DNA from: Thermoanaerobacterales bacterium
Lineage (GTDB): Bacteria > Bacillota > Thermosediminibacteria > Thermosediminibacterales > Tepidanaerobacteraceae
Assembly (NCBI GenBank): GCA_012840135.1
Contig: DUMA01000017.1
Location: 94,075-158,074 of the forward strand
Length of the DNA stretch: 64,000 bases
Direction: 5' to 3'
A program made the position numbers and the translations under genes. The number at the start of each line of letters is the position of its first letter. The stretch's first letter is position 1. Positions 46,603 to 56,007 of the stretch are shown piece after piece. The notes under the pieces were generated by a model. It saw only the letters and a list, made by a program, of their open reading frames with translations, made no database searches and was not told the origin of the DNA.

Positions 46603-46634
46603 CGAATTTTGAATATCGAACTTCAAATTTCGAA
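46603..46634. repeat. small palindrome between yycI and larA
   Basis: CGAATTTTGAA paired with TTCAAATTTCG, 10 of 11 bases, at the 5-prime end of the larA upstream region. It may belong to the same class as 2037-2112. Confidence 0.4.
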
Positions 46635-46635
46635 T

Positions 46636-47484
46636 CTACTGCTCCAATTCTCCGGTATATGCATTTACATAGAACACATCGCCGTTCTTGAGACCTATCT
46701 TCCAAACGGGAGCCGCCTGCCACCGCTCCGCATCATAAAACTTCGAGTAAAAGCCCTGTTTTATCTCGGTGATGACCATGGAATCTGCATCTTTCTTTTC
46801 GCTGGCCACCCTCATTATGGCTGTAAAAGGCGAGATGACCGTCTTTTTTTTGCCCCTGTAGCCGTAAATATTCAACCAGCTCTGGTAGTAGTTCTTTACT
46901 CCCGAAGGAGATACCAGGATATCGATATAACTGTTAGCTACAAAAAAACCGTCAAAGTTTCTGACATATTCAATCAAATAGCTTTTTGTCTCCGGGTCAT
47001 AGGTAATGCTGTTCAAAACAGCTTCTTGAGGAAGTCCGCCGCGGCTTTTCATGAAATCAAAAGCCTCAGCTTCCGCTTCCTGGCTGGAAAGGCTTCCGGT
47101 ACCTTTATCCTCTTTATTGAAATAAGTTATTATTCCGTTGTCCATTATGATGAGCTGCTGGTTCCCCACCGTATAACTATTGCCGCCCTGGATTTTCTCG
47201 ATCCGGGGTTTGGCACCTTTTCCGAAAAAGTTTTCAAGTATCTTTTGCCGGTCAACCTTTTTATATCCTACCTCCAAAAAGGCCTGAGGCAGACTCTTCT
47301 CCGGTATTCCTACCGCAAGCCTGATACCTTTTTTGGACAGTTGGTCCTCTATCTCCTTCTGCTGGCTTTGAGTCAGTATGAATTCTCCCACCGGTCTCTC
47401 CATCACCCACAGATTTACAGCCAGTATTATATTCAGCGCTATAAAAGAAGAAATAAGGATTATTGCAGCTCTTCGCCAGTCCAA
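46636..47484 (-). CDS. yycI: YycI-like regulator of WalK
   Basis: 282 aa. One N-terminal TM helix (AAIILISSFIALNIILAVNLW) and an extracellular domain. YycI with YycH restrains WalK in the membrane. 6 bp after yycH. The gene is followed by larA instead of walJ. Confidence 0.85.
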   Translation of the reverse strand: MDWRRAAIILISSFIALNIILAVNLWVMERPVGEFILTQSQQKEIEDQLSKKGIRLAVGIPEKSLPQAFLEVGYKKVDRQKILENFFGKGAKPRIEKIQGGNSYTVGNQQLIIMDNGIITYFNKEDKGTGSLSSQEAEAEAFDFMKSRGGLPQEAVLNSITYDPETKSYLIEYVRNFDGFFVANSYIDILVSPSGVKNYYQSWLNIYGYRGKKKTVISPFTAIMRVASEKKDADSMVITEIKQGFYSKFYDAERWQAAPVWKIGLKNGDVFYVNAYTGELEQ

Positions 47485-47490
47485 ATAAAA

Positions 47491-48765
47491 TCACTCCGAT
47501 AAACTAGGTATTATTATATCGCTGCCTTTAGACCTTACCACCCATACGGGTACATATTCGCCCTTCTCCATGACATACGCAGGATAAATATCGTCCATGC
47601 TCTTTATGTCTTTTATGGAAACGGCTATGTCCATTGCCTTTACGGGAGAAATCATTTCGCTTACCTTGCCGGGTTTGTCGGCCATCACTATATTTCTATA
47701 ATAACTTTTTACCTGATTTCCTTCCACCGTAATCGACAGGTACTCCTTATCGCTGACAACGGGGTATCCATTAATTCTTATGCCGAATCTAAAATCAAAA
47801 GATGTCCCGCCGACCCCCTGGTCTGAAATACCATAGGATGACAGGAAAGCACCCTGAGGCCAGCCGCCGTGGATGCTTATGAAATCCGCGGCAGTCTTGA
47901 GGGCATCATAAAAGGAGACACTCTTTTTTTGAGCCTTCACTCCGGGAAAGCTGTACTCAAGCGCACCGTCATGGTAGATGCGAAGGGCTCTCTGGCCATC
48001 GGTATATATTACCGCTCCATCCCTTTCTTCAATTTTCCTTGCCACTGAAAAATCATCGAAAAATTTTGCAGCCAGCCGATCGCCTATCACTTTCTCGTGT
48101 TTTATGCCGTAGTGAGGCAGGTCATAAGGCAGAAGGGGCACATATATCCCTCTGGATATTTTGAGATTCACATTGCCTGGCGGAATGGCGGCAAAGAGCG
48201 GCGGGTTGGCTTCCGAAAGCTCCTTTAGGAGGTTTGATAGTTCTTCCGGTGCCCTGCTCTTATCTATCCTGTAATACCGGCCATCGCTGCTTTTCAGGTA
48301 CGCCCACAAGTCTCCATCTTCTACCAGGGTATACGAGCTCATCGATAAATTGTCCAAATCTGCTTCATTGCCTTCTATATTAAAAATCCGTTTAACAAAA
48401 GAAACCGGCAGCGGGCTAGGGAATATGACTTCCATGCCCGGCTTTTGTTCAAAAAAATCGGCCTTTACATCTGAAGGCACCGGCTTTCCGCCGATCCACA
48501 TTGTAGATAGGGCTCTTTTCGAATAGTTCCACGCTTTATCATAAAAGGGTGAAGATGGTGATAAAAGGGTGTGAGAAGCATTGCCAAGATGGACCAGAAT
48601 TTTGTTCGGACTTACTACTGCATCCAGATCTACCCTTTTTTCTTCCAGGGCATCATTCCCGGTCGACTGTTCCCCGGGAATTCTGGACCATATGGCAAAA
48701 GAAAGGAAAAGGCTAATGCCCACCATCAATATAAGAATCCATCCCAGGACAGAATCCTTTGTCAT
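47491..48765 (-). CDS. yycH: YycH-like regulator of WalK
   Basis: 424 aa, N-terminal TM (VLGWILILMVGISLFLSFAIW) then extracellular domains. The sequence is divergent but the position, between walK and yycI, and the shape agree with YycH. No secretion cleavage site. Confidence 0.8.
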   Translation of the reverse strand: MTKDSVLGWILILMVGISLFLSFAIWSRIPGEQSTGNDALEEKRVDLDAVVSPNKILVHLGNASHTLLSPSSPFYDKAWNYSKRALSTMWIGGKPVPSDVKADFFEQKPGMEVIFPSPLPVSFVKRIFNIEGNEADLDNLSMSSYTLVEDGDLWAYLKSSDGRYYRIDKSRAPEELSNLLKELSEANPPLFAAIPPGNVNLKISRGIYVPLLPYDLPHYGIKHEKVIGDRLAAKFFDDFSVARKIEERDGAVIYTDGQRALRIYHDGALEYSFPGVKAQKKSVSFYDALKTAADFISIHGGWPQGAFLSSYGISDQGVGGTSFDFRFGIRINGYPVVSDKEYLSITVEGNQVKSYYRNIVMADKPGKVSEMISPVKAMDIAVSIKDIKSMDDIYPAYVMEKGEYVPVWVVRSKGSDIIIPSLSE

Positions 48766-48779
48766 GGCGGCACCGCCTT

Positions 48780-49187
48780 TTATTTTAAAATGAGGAAGGT
48801 TCTTATGGTCTGTATGAGAGAGTCAAGCTCCGGCCATTCAGCCCCGCTATCCATCTTATACACTCTCCGGGACACCGTTTCTTTAGTTCCCGAGGGAAAT
48901 TCAGCCCTCACGGTAATGATATTTTCCTTTCCAGAAAGGGGCACCTGGGTCAGGAAAATGCCTGCCGCGCCTACGGAAAGCCTTGCTTTCGAACGTCCGT
49001 TGACAAGAACCGAAACACTGGCGTCCGGAAGGGTTTCCCCGGAAACCACAACGGAATCGTAGGTTGTCATCAGGTTATCCTTCGGCTCGTTTAAAATTAT
49101 AAATGAGTCATAAGTTGCGGCTTTAGCCGAGGGAGAAAAATATATTAAAATCGCAATGGCTATAACAAAAAATAACAATCTTTTCAT
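48780..49187 (-). CDS. small secreted protein with Ig-like/big domain
   Basis: 135 aa. Signal peptide (LLFFVIAIAILIYFSPSAKA) then a beta-sandwich domain (VVVSGETLPDASVSVLVNGR, ITVRAEFPSGTKETV). Not in classic wal loci. A WalR-type repeat lies directly upstream (49262-49278), so it is a likely WalR target. Confidence 0.7.
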   Translation of the reverse strand: MKRLLFFVIAIAILIYFSPSAKAATYDSFIILNEPKDNLMTTYDSVVVSGETLPDASVSVLVNGRSKARLSVGAAGIFLTQVPLSGKENIITVRAEFPSGTKETVSRRVYKMDSGAEWPELDSLIQTIRTFLILK

Positions 49188-49261
49188 TTGAATCTCCCTT
49201 TTCTCCAGAAGTCCTTTGAAAAAAATGCCCCTTTTTCTATTATTTAGTTTAAATGAAAAAT

Positions 49262-49300
49262 ATTACAAATATGTTACAGGGCTATTAAAAATGAGTTACA
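49262..49300 (-). promoter_or_regulatory. WalR box before the small secreted protein gene
   Basis: Minus-strand TGTAAC-ATATT-TGTAAT (49262-49278), with a further TGTAAC at 49295-49300, 22 bp (two periods) away and covering the walK stop codon. Fits TGTWAH-N5-TGTWAH. It is oriented with the gene. Confidence 0.7.
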
Positions 49301-51080
49301 TATTTTTAACCGCACTTTCTTCTACTGCCGGCAGGAGTATTGTCACCCTGGTGCCGCGGCCCAGTTCACTGTCTATGGCAATACTGCCGTCATGAGCTTC
49401 TACTATTTCCTTTGCTATGGAAAGGCCCAGACCCGTTCCTCCCAATTCCCGGGAACGAGTTTTATCCACCCGGTAAAACCTCTCAAACAAACGGGGAAGA
49501 TCCTCTTTTGGGATGCCTATACCCGTATCGCCGAAGATTATTCTTACCCTGCCATCCATAGATTCCAGCTTTATAAAAATCTTTCCACCCTCCGGCGTAT
49601 ATTTTATGGCATTACTCAGGATATTTTGAAACACCTGTTCTATCTTGTCTCTGTCGGCAAAAATGTCCGGTGAAGGCTGGAGTATATCCGTCTCCAGTTC
49701 AAGGTTTTTCTTTCTGATGCTTACAGTCATTTTAGAGATAACATCTTTTAAAAGAGCCGATGGCGAAACCGGTTTTTTGTCCCACCTGGTCTCTTTATTG
49801 TCAAGGCGGGAAAGTTCCAAAAGGTCGTTTACCAGCCTTGTCATGCGCTCGGCCTCATTGTTGATGACACCCATAAACTGGCGCGCCACAGAAGGTTCTT
49901 CCATGGCACCGTCCAGAAGGGTTTCGGCGTAACTTTTTATGGTAGTGAGAGGGGTTCTCAGCTCATGTGAAACATTGGCCACGAATTCTTTTCGCATGTT
50001 TTCAAGGCTGAATTGTTTGGTTATATCCTGCAGGACCAGTATCAGGCCGATGATGCGGCTTTCGCGCTTCAGGGGGGCTATGATGGATTTGATCACCACT
50101 TTGTCCTTTTTTACCAGCACTTCCCGCGCTCTGGAATCTTCTCCGAGAAAATCCTCCGGATTTATTTTAAAAAGATCTTTTAAGGCCGATTCAAAGTTTT
50201 TACCCGTGGGATCTTCTTCCAGCGACAGCATCTGCCTTGCGGCAGGATTTATGTGTATTATTTCGCCCCTGCTGTTTAATGCGATAACACCGTCGGCCAT
50301 GTTGGTGAGAATGGCTTCCATCTTCTCCTTTTCATCGGAAATCTCTTCCATGGTCTCTTTTAAACGCGTCGTCAGAAAGTTGAACATACCCGTCAGCTTT
50401 CCTATTTCATCATTGGATCTGACCTGTATTTTCCGGTCGAAATTACCCTGGGCCAGCAGTGCGGCGTTTCTTGTAACTTCCTGTATGGGGCCGGTGATGG
50501 TTTTTGAAAGGGCATATCCCAGCACGCCGGTGACCAGCAGAGCTATCAGAGTTGCTATAAACAGGACGGTTTTTGTATCACCGATGGTTTTGTAGATGTT
50601 TTCCATGGATGAAATGAGATATATGATTCCCACTACCCGGGTTCCGCTTTTTACGGGATAGGCCAGGTACATGTATCGGATCTTGCTCCTTGGGTCTTCC
50701 CGGATGTCCCTAGCTTCCCTTCCGAAAGTGGCCTGAGTAATTTCGGGAGTCAGCAGTTTCTGGCCCTTCTGAAACTTTGTTTCATCGTTGGATGTTATGA
50801 TTCCAGCAATTTCATCAAGGATCACGATGTAATTGACCTCGGTGCCAGCCTGCTGCCCGAGCTTTACAAGGTCTTCCATACCCTGCTCATTTGGAACGGG
50901 ATAAAGATACCTCTCCGCCAGGCCGGATAAAAGCTGCGCCTTTATGTCAAGATCTTCCGATAGTTTGTTCACATGATATTTTTCAATGGACTGGACCAGA
51001 TATACTCCCACCACCTCCATGGCCAGAAGAATGAGGAGTATATATATGGAGACTAGTTTCCACTGGATGCTTCTTAACAC
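49296..51080 (-). CDS. walK: sensor histidine kinase WalK (YycG)
   Basis: 594 aa from the GTG at 51080, preceded by AGGAGG. Two TM helices (about 10-30 and 165-190) with an extracellular domain between, HAMP (about 195-245), PAS (about 255-350), HisKA with HELRTPLTTIKSYAETL and an HATPase with GTGLGLSIAKEIVEAH. Controls cell-wall turnover. 11 bp after walR. Confidence 0.95.
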   Translation of the reverse strand: MLRSIQWKLVSIYILLILLAMEVVGVYLVQSIEKYHVNKLSEDLDIKAQLLSGLAERYLYPVPNEQGMEDLVKLGQQAGTEVNYIVILDEIAGIITSNDETKFQKGQKLLTPEITQATFGREARDIREDPRSKIRYMYLAYPVKSGTRVVGIIYLISSMENIYKTIGDTKTVLFIATLIALLVTGVLGYALSKTITGPIQEVTRNAALLAQGNFDRKIQVRSNDEIGKLTGMFNFLTTRLKETMEEISDEKEKMEAILTNMADGVIALNSRGEIIHINPAARQMLSLEEDPTGKNFESALKDLFKINPEDFLGEDSRAREVLVKKDKVVIKSIIAPLKRESRIIGLILVLQDITKQFSLENMRKEFVANVSHELRTPLTTIKSYAETLLDGAMEEPSVARQFMGVINNEAERMTRLVNDLLELSRLDNKETRWDKKPVSPSALLKDVISKMTVSIRKKNLELETDILQPSPDIFADRDKIEQVFQNILSNAIKYTPEGGKIFIKLESMDGRVRIIFGDTGIGIPKEDLPRLFERFYRVDKTRSRELGGTGLGLSIAKEIVEAHDGSIAIDSELGRGTRVTILLPAVEESAVKNM

Positions 51081-51091
51081 CTGACAGCCTC

Positions 51092-51781
51092 CTATTGCTT
51101 CAGAAAATAGTAGCCGATGCCCCGCTTCGTCAGTATGTAAGTGGGATTTGCCGCATCGTCTTCCACCTTTTCCCGAAGCCTTCTGACGGTTACATCTACG
51201 GTGCGGATATCGCCATAATACTCGTAACCCCAAACCTCCTCCAGCAGTTTTTCTCTTGAAAACACCTGTCCCGCCTGGGTCGCCAGGAATTTTATAAGTT
51301 CAAATTCCCTGAAGGTTAGGTCCAGAGGAACTCCATTTTTCTTTAGCTGATAGCTCTTCAAGTCCAGTTCCAGGTCTTTTACCTTTATGACATTCTGTTC
51401 TCCGGCGGGGTCGGCCATCACGGTCCTCCTGAGATTGGCCTTTATTCTGGCCATGAGTTCCCTCATGCTGAAAGGTTTTGTCACATAGTCATCGGCTCCC
51501 AGTTCCAGGCCCAACACCTTGTCTACTTCTTCTCCCTTGGCTGTGAGCATGATTATGGGGCATGTCATATTTTCCCTGAGCTTTTTGCACACCGAAAAAC
51601 CATCTATTTTAGGAAGCATGATATCCAGCAACACCAGATCGGGGTTGCTGCTCTCTGCTATCTTTATGGCTTCTTCGCCGTCGTAGGCCGCCAGAACATT
51701 ATATCCTTCTTTGGTGAGATTATATTTTAATATATCCACAATGGGCTTTTCATCGTCTACCACTAGAATTTTCTCATTCAA
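51092..51781 (-). CDS. walR: response regulator WalR (YycF)
   Basis: 229 aa from TTG at 51781 (after AGGGGTG); GTG at 51790 is an alternative. Receiver with Asp53 (LLDIMLP) and an OmpR-type winged helix ending VRRLREKVE. Binds direct repeats TGTWAH-N5-TGTWAH. Overlaps the end of the peptidase gene. Confidence 0.96.
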   Translation of the reverse strand: MNEKILVVDDEKPIVDILKYNLTKEGYNVLAAYDGEEAIKIAESSNPDLVLLDIMLPKIDGFSVCKKLRENMTCPIIMLTAKGEEVDKVLGLELGADDYVTKPFSMRELMARIKANLRRTVMADPAGEQNVIKVKDLELDLKSYQLKKNGVPLDLTFREFELIKFLATQAGQVFSREKLLEEVWGYEYYGDIRTVDVTVRRLREKVEDDAANPTYILTKRGIGYYFLKQ

Positions 51782-52595
51782 AATGATCACCCCTATTAAT
51801 AATATTCGTCACAAGATGAGTTTTTCCTTCAAGGGGCGCTTTTCCTGCCCTCTGAAAGAAAATCTCATCTGCCGAAGCTCCACCTTTCAACATAGAAAGG
51901 ATATTTTTGATTTCCCCGATGCCCCCCTTTCCCGCCATGAGTTTTGTCATGTCAAGGGCGTCCAAATAAGCTCTGGGTACATCGGGCAGCTCATCAAACT
52001 TTTCAATGATATCATTAATAGAGTATGATTCATTTTCATCGACGTCAAAATCCTGGGCCAGCGTATATCCCGTGACCCTTTCTTCTTCGTACTGGGCTAC
52101 TCCTTCGGTAAACCACCTGGAATAATTGCCTCCTGTGACCCTGTCCACCACGAGATGTGTATATTCATGCACCATGGGGCCTTTTTTAAAGAACGTGTCC
52201 TCCAGATTCTCGGTATTATCAATCCACGCTGCAGGAGCCTGAATATATATAAAGCCCCGGTAGTATACGCCCTGGGTGCTCTCGTCCGCCGGCCAGTGGA
52301 AGGCCTGCTGGAGGCTCTCGCTGTCAGGATAGATCACAATGGGAATCCTGTCTTTCGGGAAAAAGTCAAAGTCACGACCCACTTTTTCATAGGTCTTTTC
52401 AGCAACTTTTGCTACTGCCTCCACTTGATCCCTATCTTCTGGCATATACAGTATATTAAAATGCGGCGTAACCAGAGAATCAAAACCTTTTAGTTTAAAT
52501 CCGTAAATATCTAATTCTTTATAAAAATAAACTCCTGCAGCCGACAGTAGAAACACTAAAACTGCGGTCACCAGGAGAATGGTCTTCCTCGTCAT
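51774..52595 (-). CDS. membrane-anchored metallopeptidase-like protein
   Basis: 273 aa, signal anchor ([22 protein letters not shown] 5-24) and a gluzincin-type site H143-E144-xx-H147 (HEYTHL) with Glu164 ([12 protein letters not shown]). Peptidase MA-like family. It heads the wal operon, and its end overlaps the walR start; this extra gene is unusual before walR. It has a WalR box upstream. Confidence 0.8.
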   Translation of the reverse strand: MTRKTILLVTAVLVFLLSAAGVYFYKELDIYGFKLKGFDSLVTPHFNILYMPEDRDQVEAVAKVAEKTYEKVGRDFDFFPKDRIPIVIYPDSESLQQAFHWPADESTQGVYYRGFIYIQAPAAWIDNTENLEDTFFKKGPMVHEYTHLVVDRVTGGNYSRWFTEGVAQYEEERVTGYTLAQDFDVDENESYSINDIIEKFDELPDVPRAYLDALDMTKLMAGKGGIGEIKNILSMLKGGASADEIFFQRAGKAPLEGKTHLVTNIINRGDHFE

Positions 52596-52662
52596 TTTTC
52601 CCCCTCCCCCTTATAATTATATAAAATATAAGGAGGGATTTCACTGGAAAATAATATTAAGG

Positions 52663-52684
52663 AAAAAAAGCGGCAAGGTGCCGC
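52663..52684 (-). terminator. terminator after YqhV-like gene
   Basis: GCGGC-ACCTT-GCCGC followed by seven T on the minus strand. Confidence 0.8.
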
Positions 52685-52732
52685 CTTTCAAAGGGGGGAT
52701 CGTTTTGTTGTTGCTGACTGCTTTCGGTTATT

Positions 52733-52787
52733 ATTATAATTGATTATTATTAAGAAATTGTAACGGCAATGTTACAAATATGTTACA
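52733..52787 (-). promoter_or_regulatory. WalR box and promoter of the wal operon
   Basis: Minus-strand TGTAAC-ATATT-TGTAAC (52771-52787) with TATAAT (52733-52738) downstream; a weak TTACAA -35 fits poorly. Implies autoregulation. Confidence 0.65.
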
Positions 52788-52807
52788 AAATTTTGGTTTT
52801 ATCGACA

Positions 52808-53071
52808 TCACTTTGAAGCGGTGCCAATAAGAACCAGTACAACTCCAGTAAGAATTACAACCAGTTTTGCAAAAGACACATTGCCCGCCACGGCGCATAT
52901 GCCCAGGAAACTTACTCCGGCAAAGACCACAGGACCTACCAGCCCCAGCAGTGCATTTATCCGGAGGGCCGTCTCCACTTCTCTTGAATGTAAAAACAAA
53001 AGGGCGGCACAGAATTCTATCATGGATGAAATAAACCTCATGGCTGCCATGGAAACAAGATACGGATTCAT
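52808..53071 (-). CDS. YqhV-like membrane protein
   Basis: 87 aa, three hydrophobic segments. AAMRFISSMIEFCAALLFL and RINALLGLVGP match the YqhV (DUF2619) pattern. Known from sporulating Firmicutes; function unknown. Alone. Confidence 0.8.
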   Translation of the reverse strand: MNPYLVSMAAMRFISSMIEFCAALLFLHSREVETALRINALLGLVGPVVFAGVSFLGICAVAGNVSFAKLVVILTGVVLVLIGTASK

Positions 53072-53204
53072 GCAAAAATCCCCCTTTTTTATCGTGATTC
53101 CGATGCTTCCCGCCGGAGATGGGTCCGGTACATCACAACAACCATGAATACGGATTTAATCTTCCGGACATTTTAAATATATGCTCGAAAAGGAGATGTA
53201 ATGT

Positions 53205-54515
53205 TTGAAAAAGGGGTTAAAAATCCAGGTGGCACTTCTCTGCCTGGTGCCTTTCATCATGGTGCTGGGCAATTCCATGCTCATTCCCGTTCTTCCGCAA
53301 ATAAAAAAGGCCGCTCAGATAAATCAATTTCAGGCAGGTCTATTGATTACCGCTTTTTCACTGCCTGCGGGGCTCACCATCCCCTTTGCCGGCGTGCTTT
53401 CGGATCAGATAGGCCGCAGGAAGGTTATGGCACCGGCACTGGTGCTCTACGGCCTGGGCGGCATTGTAGCGGGCATTTCAGCCATGGCCTTGGAATCGGC
53501 TTTCTGGGGAATTCTGGCCGGGAGGATCATCCAGGGCATCGGAGCCGGTGGAACGTACCAACTGGCCATGGCCATAGCAGGAGATACCTTCCAATCCCGA
53601 GAGCGGGTGTATGCCCTGGGACTCCTGGAAGCCTCCAACGGCCTGGGAAAGGTGGCAAGTCCTGTGCTGGGCACTGCTTTTGCCCTGGTCTCTTGGTTTT
53701 TCCCATTTTTCGCTTACGGATTTTTGGCCATCCCAACAGGCTTGATTCTCTTTCTTTTTGTGAAAGAAAAGGTGGATTTTAAGAGTCAGGTCCTTTCGGA
53801 TTACTTTACAGCGGTAAGGCACATTTTCAGGCAGAAAGCTTCGGGGCTTTTATCCAGCTTTTTTGCCGGCATGGCTGCCCTTTTTTCCCTTTTCGGCATC
53901 CTTTCTCTCTACTCGGATATCCTGGAAGAAAGATTTGCAATATTCGGATTGAAAAAGGGCCTCATCATGGCCGGTCCGGTGTTCATCATGGCAACCCTGT
54001 CTTTCCTGCTTGGAATAATCCTGCCAAAAAGAAAAAATAAAGGCCTTAAGGCCTTTATCTCTGGAGGGCTTGCTATTATCGCGGCCGCTCAGGTTCTTTT
54101 CATATTTGCCCGCAGCTTGTGGGCCACGATCCTGGCCCTCTGCCTCCTGGGTGCAGGCGTGGGGTTAGTGATGACACCCGTCAATACCCTCGTCACCGGG
54201 TCCTGCAGCACCAAAAGGCGAGGCATCGTTACATGTCTATACGGTAGCCTGCGCTTTTTCGGTGTGGCCGTAGGTCCTCCCCTCTACGGCCTTTCTGAAG
54301 GCTTCGGCACAATACCGGTGGTACTTTTAGCCGGGAGCGCCTCCGCGCTGGCTCTGATACTGTCGTTGGCACTGATAGACCAGAATAAAATTCTGGCTCC
54401 CGACTATAATCAAAAAGCCAGCGTGGCCTCCGGTGCCGATGCGCTCTTTAAATCGGAATCTGGTTTGAAAGCTCCTTCCAGAAGACCGCTTATTTTCAGA
54501 AAAAAGCTGCGGTAG
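53205..54515 (+). CDS. MFS drug-efflux-like transporter
   Basis: 436 aa, 12 TMs. TTG start after AAGGAG (10 bases); the nearby ATG at 53201 is in another frame. DQIGRRKV is the loop 2-3 motif; GAGVGLVMTPVNTLVTG resembles DHA-type exporters. Its last 106 bp overlap the ABC ATPase gene on the other strand. Confidence 0.87.
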   Translation: MKKGLKIQVALLCLVPFIMVLGNSMLIPVLPQIKKAAQINQFQAGLLITAFSLPAGLTIPFAGVLSDQIGRRKVMAPALVLYGLGGIVAGISAMALESAFWGILAGRIIQGIGAGGTYQLAMAIAGDTFQSRERVYALGLLEASNGLGKVASPVLGTAFALVSWFFPFFAYGFLAIPTGLILFLFVKEKVDFKSQVLSDYFTAVRHIFRQKASGLLSSFFAGMAALFSLFGILSLYSDILEERFAIFGLKKGLIMAGPVFIMATLSFLLGIILPKRKNKGLKAFISGGLAIIAAAQVLFIFARSLWATILALCLLGAGVGLVMTPVNTLVTGSCSTKRRGIVTCLYGSLRFFGVAVGPPLYGLSEGFGTIPVVLLAGSASALALILSLALIDQNKILAPDYNQKASVASGADALFKSESGLKAPSRRPLIFRKKLR

Positions 54516-55219
54516 GACGGATGGCTGCGTTCCCGTGGCCTGGGCAGCGGATTTGTTACATCGGCTTTCAGCCTGGCGGGAGAAAAGGCCAGGATGCGGT
54601 CTGAGAGATCAATGGCTTCCTCGATATCATGGGTTACAAAGATTACGGTCACTCCAGTCTTCTCCCAGACCTTTAAAACCATATGGTGCATGGCCCGGCG
54701 GCTGAAGGCGTCCAGGCTGCCGAAGGGTTCATCCATCAGGAGAATCTTCGGCTTTACCGACAGCGCCCGGGCTATGGAAGCCCGCTGCTTCATACCGCCG
54801 GAGAGCTGATAGGGATAATACCCGCCGTAGCCCGAAAGTCCCACCAGATCCAGGTAATGTTCGGCCTCCTCGGCGGGACTCATGCCCTTTGTCACCTTCC
54901 CCACAGACTTCATGGCAAATACTATGTTTTCCTCCACTGTGAGCCAGGGGAAAAGCTGGTCAAGGCCCTGAAATATCATAAAGCGATCGGGGCCCGGTTT
55001 TGTAACCTTCTCCCCTTCGAGCATCACCTGGCCGCAGTTCATCTTCTCAAAGCCTGCAATACACCTGAGGATCGTTGACTTGCCGCAGCCCGAGGGCCCG
55101 ATGATGCTCACGAATTTCCCTTCCTCCACGGAAAAGCTGACCTTTTCCACCCCAATTACCTTTTTCCCGCCTGACTCATATATCTTGGTTATACCCGAGA
55201 CATTCAAAATGGTGCTCAC
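54410..55219 (-). CDS. ABC transporter ATPase, NitT/TauT type
   Basis: 269 aa. Walker A GPSGCGKST (41-49), signature LSGGMKQR, Walker B LLMDEP, then HDIEEAI. Resembles SsuB/TauB/NrtD. Third gene of a substrate-binding, permease, ATPase operon. Its tail (after 240) is antisense to the MFS gene. Confidence 0.9.
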   Translation of the reverse strand: MSTILNVSGITKIYESGGKKVIGVEKVSFSVEEGKFVSIIGPSGCGKSTILRCIAGFEKMNCGQVMLEGEKVTKPGPDRFMIFQGLDQLFPWLTVEENIVFAMKSVGKVTKGMSPAEEAEHYLDLVGLSGYGGYYPYQLSGGMKQRASIARALSVKPKILLMDEPFGSLDAFSRRAMHHMVLKVWEKTGVTVIFVTHDIEEAIDLSDRILAFSPARLKADVTNPLPRPRERSHPSYRSFFLKISGLLEGAFKPDSDLKSASAPEATLAF

Positions 55220-55231
55220 TCAAAAGCCCCC

Positions 55232-55999
55232 TTAATCCAGTATGGTTTTCCATTTTTTGACTGTCCTTTTTTCGATGCCGGCAAATATGAGGTATTCCAC
55301 CGCAATGCCTATCAATATTATAACCACCATACCGGCAAACACCCCTGAAGTTTCCATCATAAACCTTTTCTTGTATAAAAACCACCCAAGGCCTCCGTCT
55401 CCACCGGCTGCACCGAAAACCAGCTCTGCCGCCACCGAAGCCTGCCATGCCCGAGCCCAGCCCGTGCGAAGCCCTCCCAGAATATGTGGAAAGGATGCCG
55501 GAAGCATCACCCAGAGGGCAAGTCTTACCCCCGACAGCCCCAGATTCTTTCCCACTTCAAGCTGATTGGCGGGTATTGAACGAAAACCGGTATAAAAATG
55601 GTTGACGAGGGGCCATACCGCAGAAAAAATTATGACAAAAAGGATGGCCTTTATGCCTATGCCGAACCAGAGAATGGCTGCGGGCAGGATGGCAATGCCG
55701 GGCAGCGGGTGCATTATGGCCATAAAATCGGTAACAATTTCCGAAAAAATTTTGCCGTTCAGGGCTGCAATAGTGCCTATCGCAGCCAGTATTACTGCAG
55801 CCGTCAGGCCCGTTGCAATCAGCTTCAATGAAAATACAGTTTTCCCCAGTATTTCCCATTTCTCGGCCCACAGGGCTTTCCCTATGCTCGTCATGCCTGG
55901 GAACAAGAGCTCAGGGTATTGAAAGACGTCCCTCACCAATTCCCATGTCAGGGCAAGCATAACGAAAAATGCCACCTTGGGCAGCAACTGCCTCAACTT
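55232..55999 (-). CDS. ABC transporter permease, NitT/TauT type
   Basis: 255 aa from TTG at 55999 after AGGGGTGA (GTG 56005 is similar). Six TMs, with the EAA-like loop ending in the LGLSGVRLALWVMLPASFPH segment. 12 bp before the ATPase. Confidence 0.86.
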   Translation of the reverse strand, partial: KLRQLLPKVAFFVMLALTWELVRDVFQYPELLFPGMTSIGKALWAEKWEILGKTVFSLKLIATGLTAAVILAAIGTIAALNGKIFSEIVTDFMAIMHPLPGIAILPAAILWFGIGIKAILFVIIFSAVWPLVNHFYTGFRSIPANQLEVGKNLGLSGVRLALWVMLPASFPHILGGLRTGWARAWQASVAAELVFGAAGGDGGLGWFLYKKRFMMETSGVFAGMVVIILIGIAVEYLIFAGIEKRTVKKWKTILD

Positions 56000-56007
56000 T
56001 ATCACCC

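Noticed and set aside
53201..53782. 193-codon ORF overlapping the start of the MFS gene
   Set aside because: Out of frame with the membrane protein, and its product is Gly/Arg/His-rich without hydrophobic segments.
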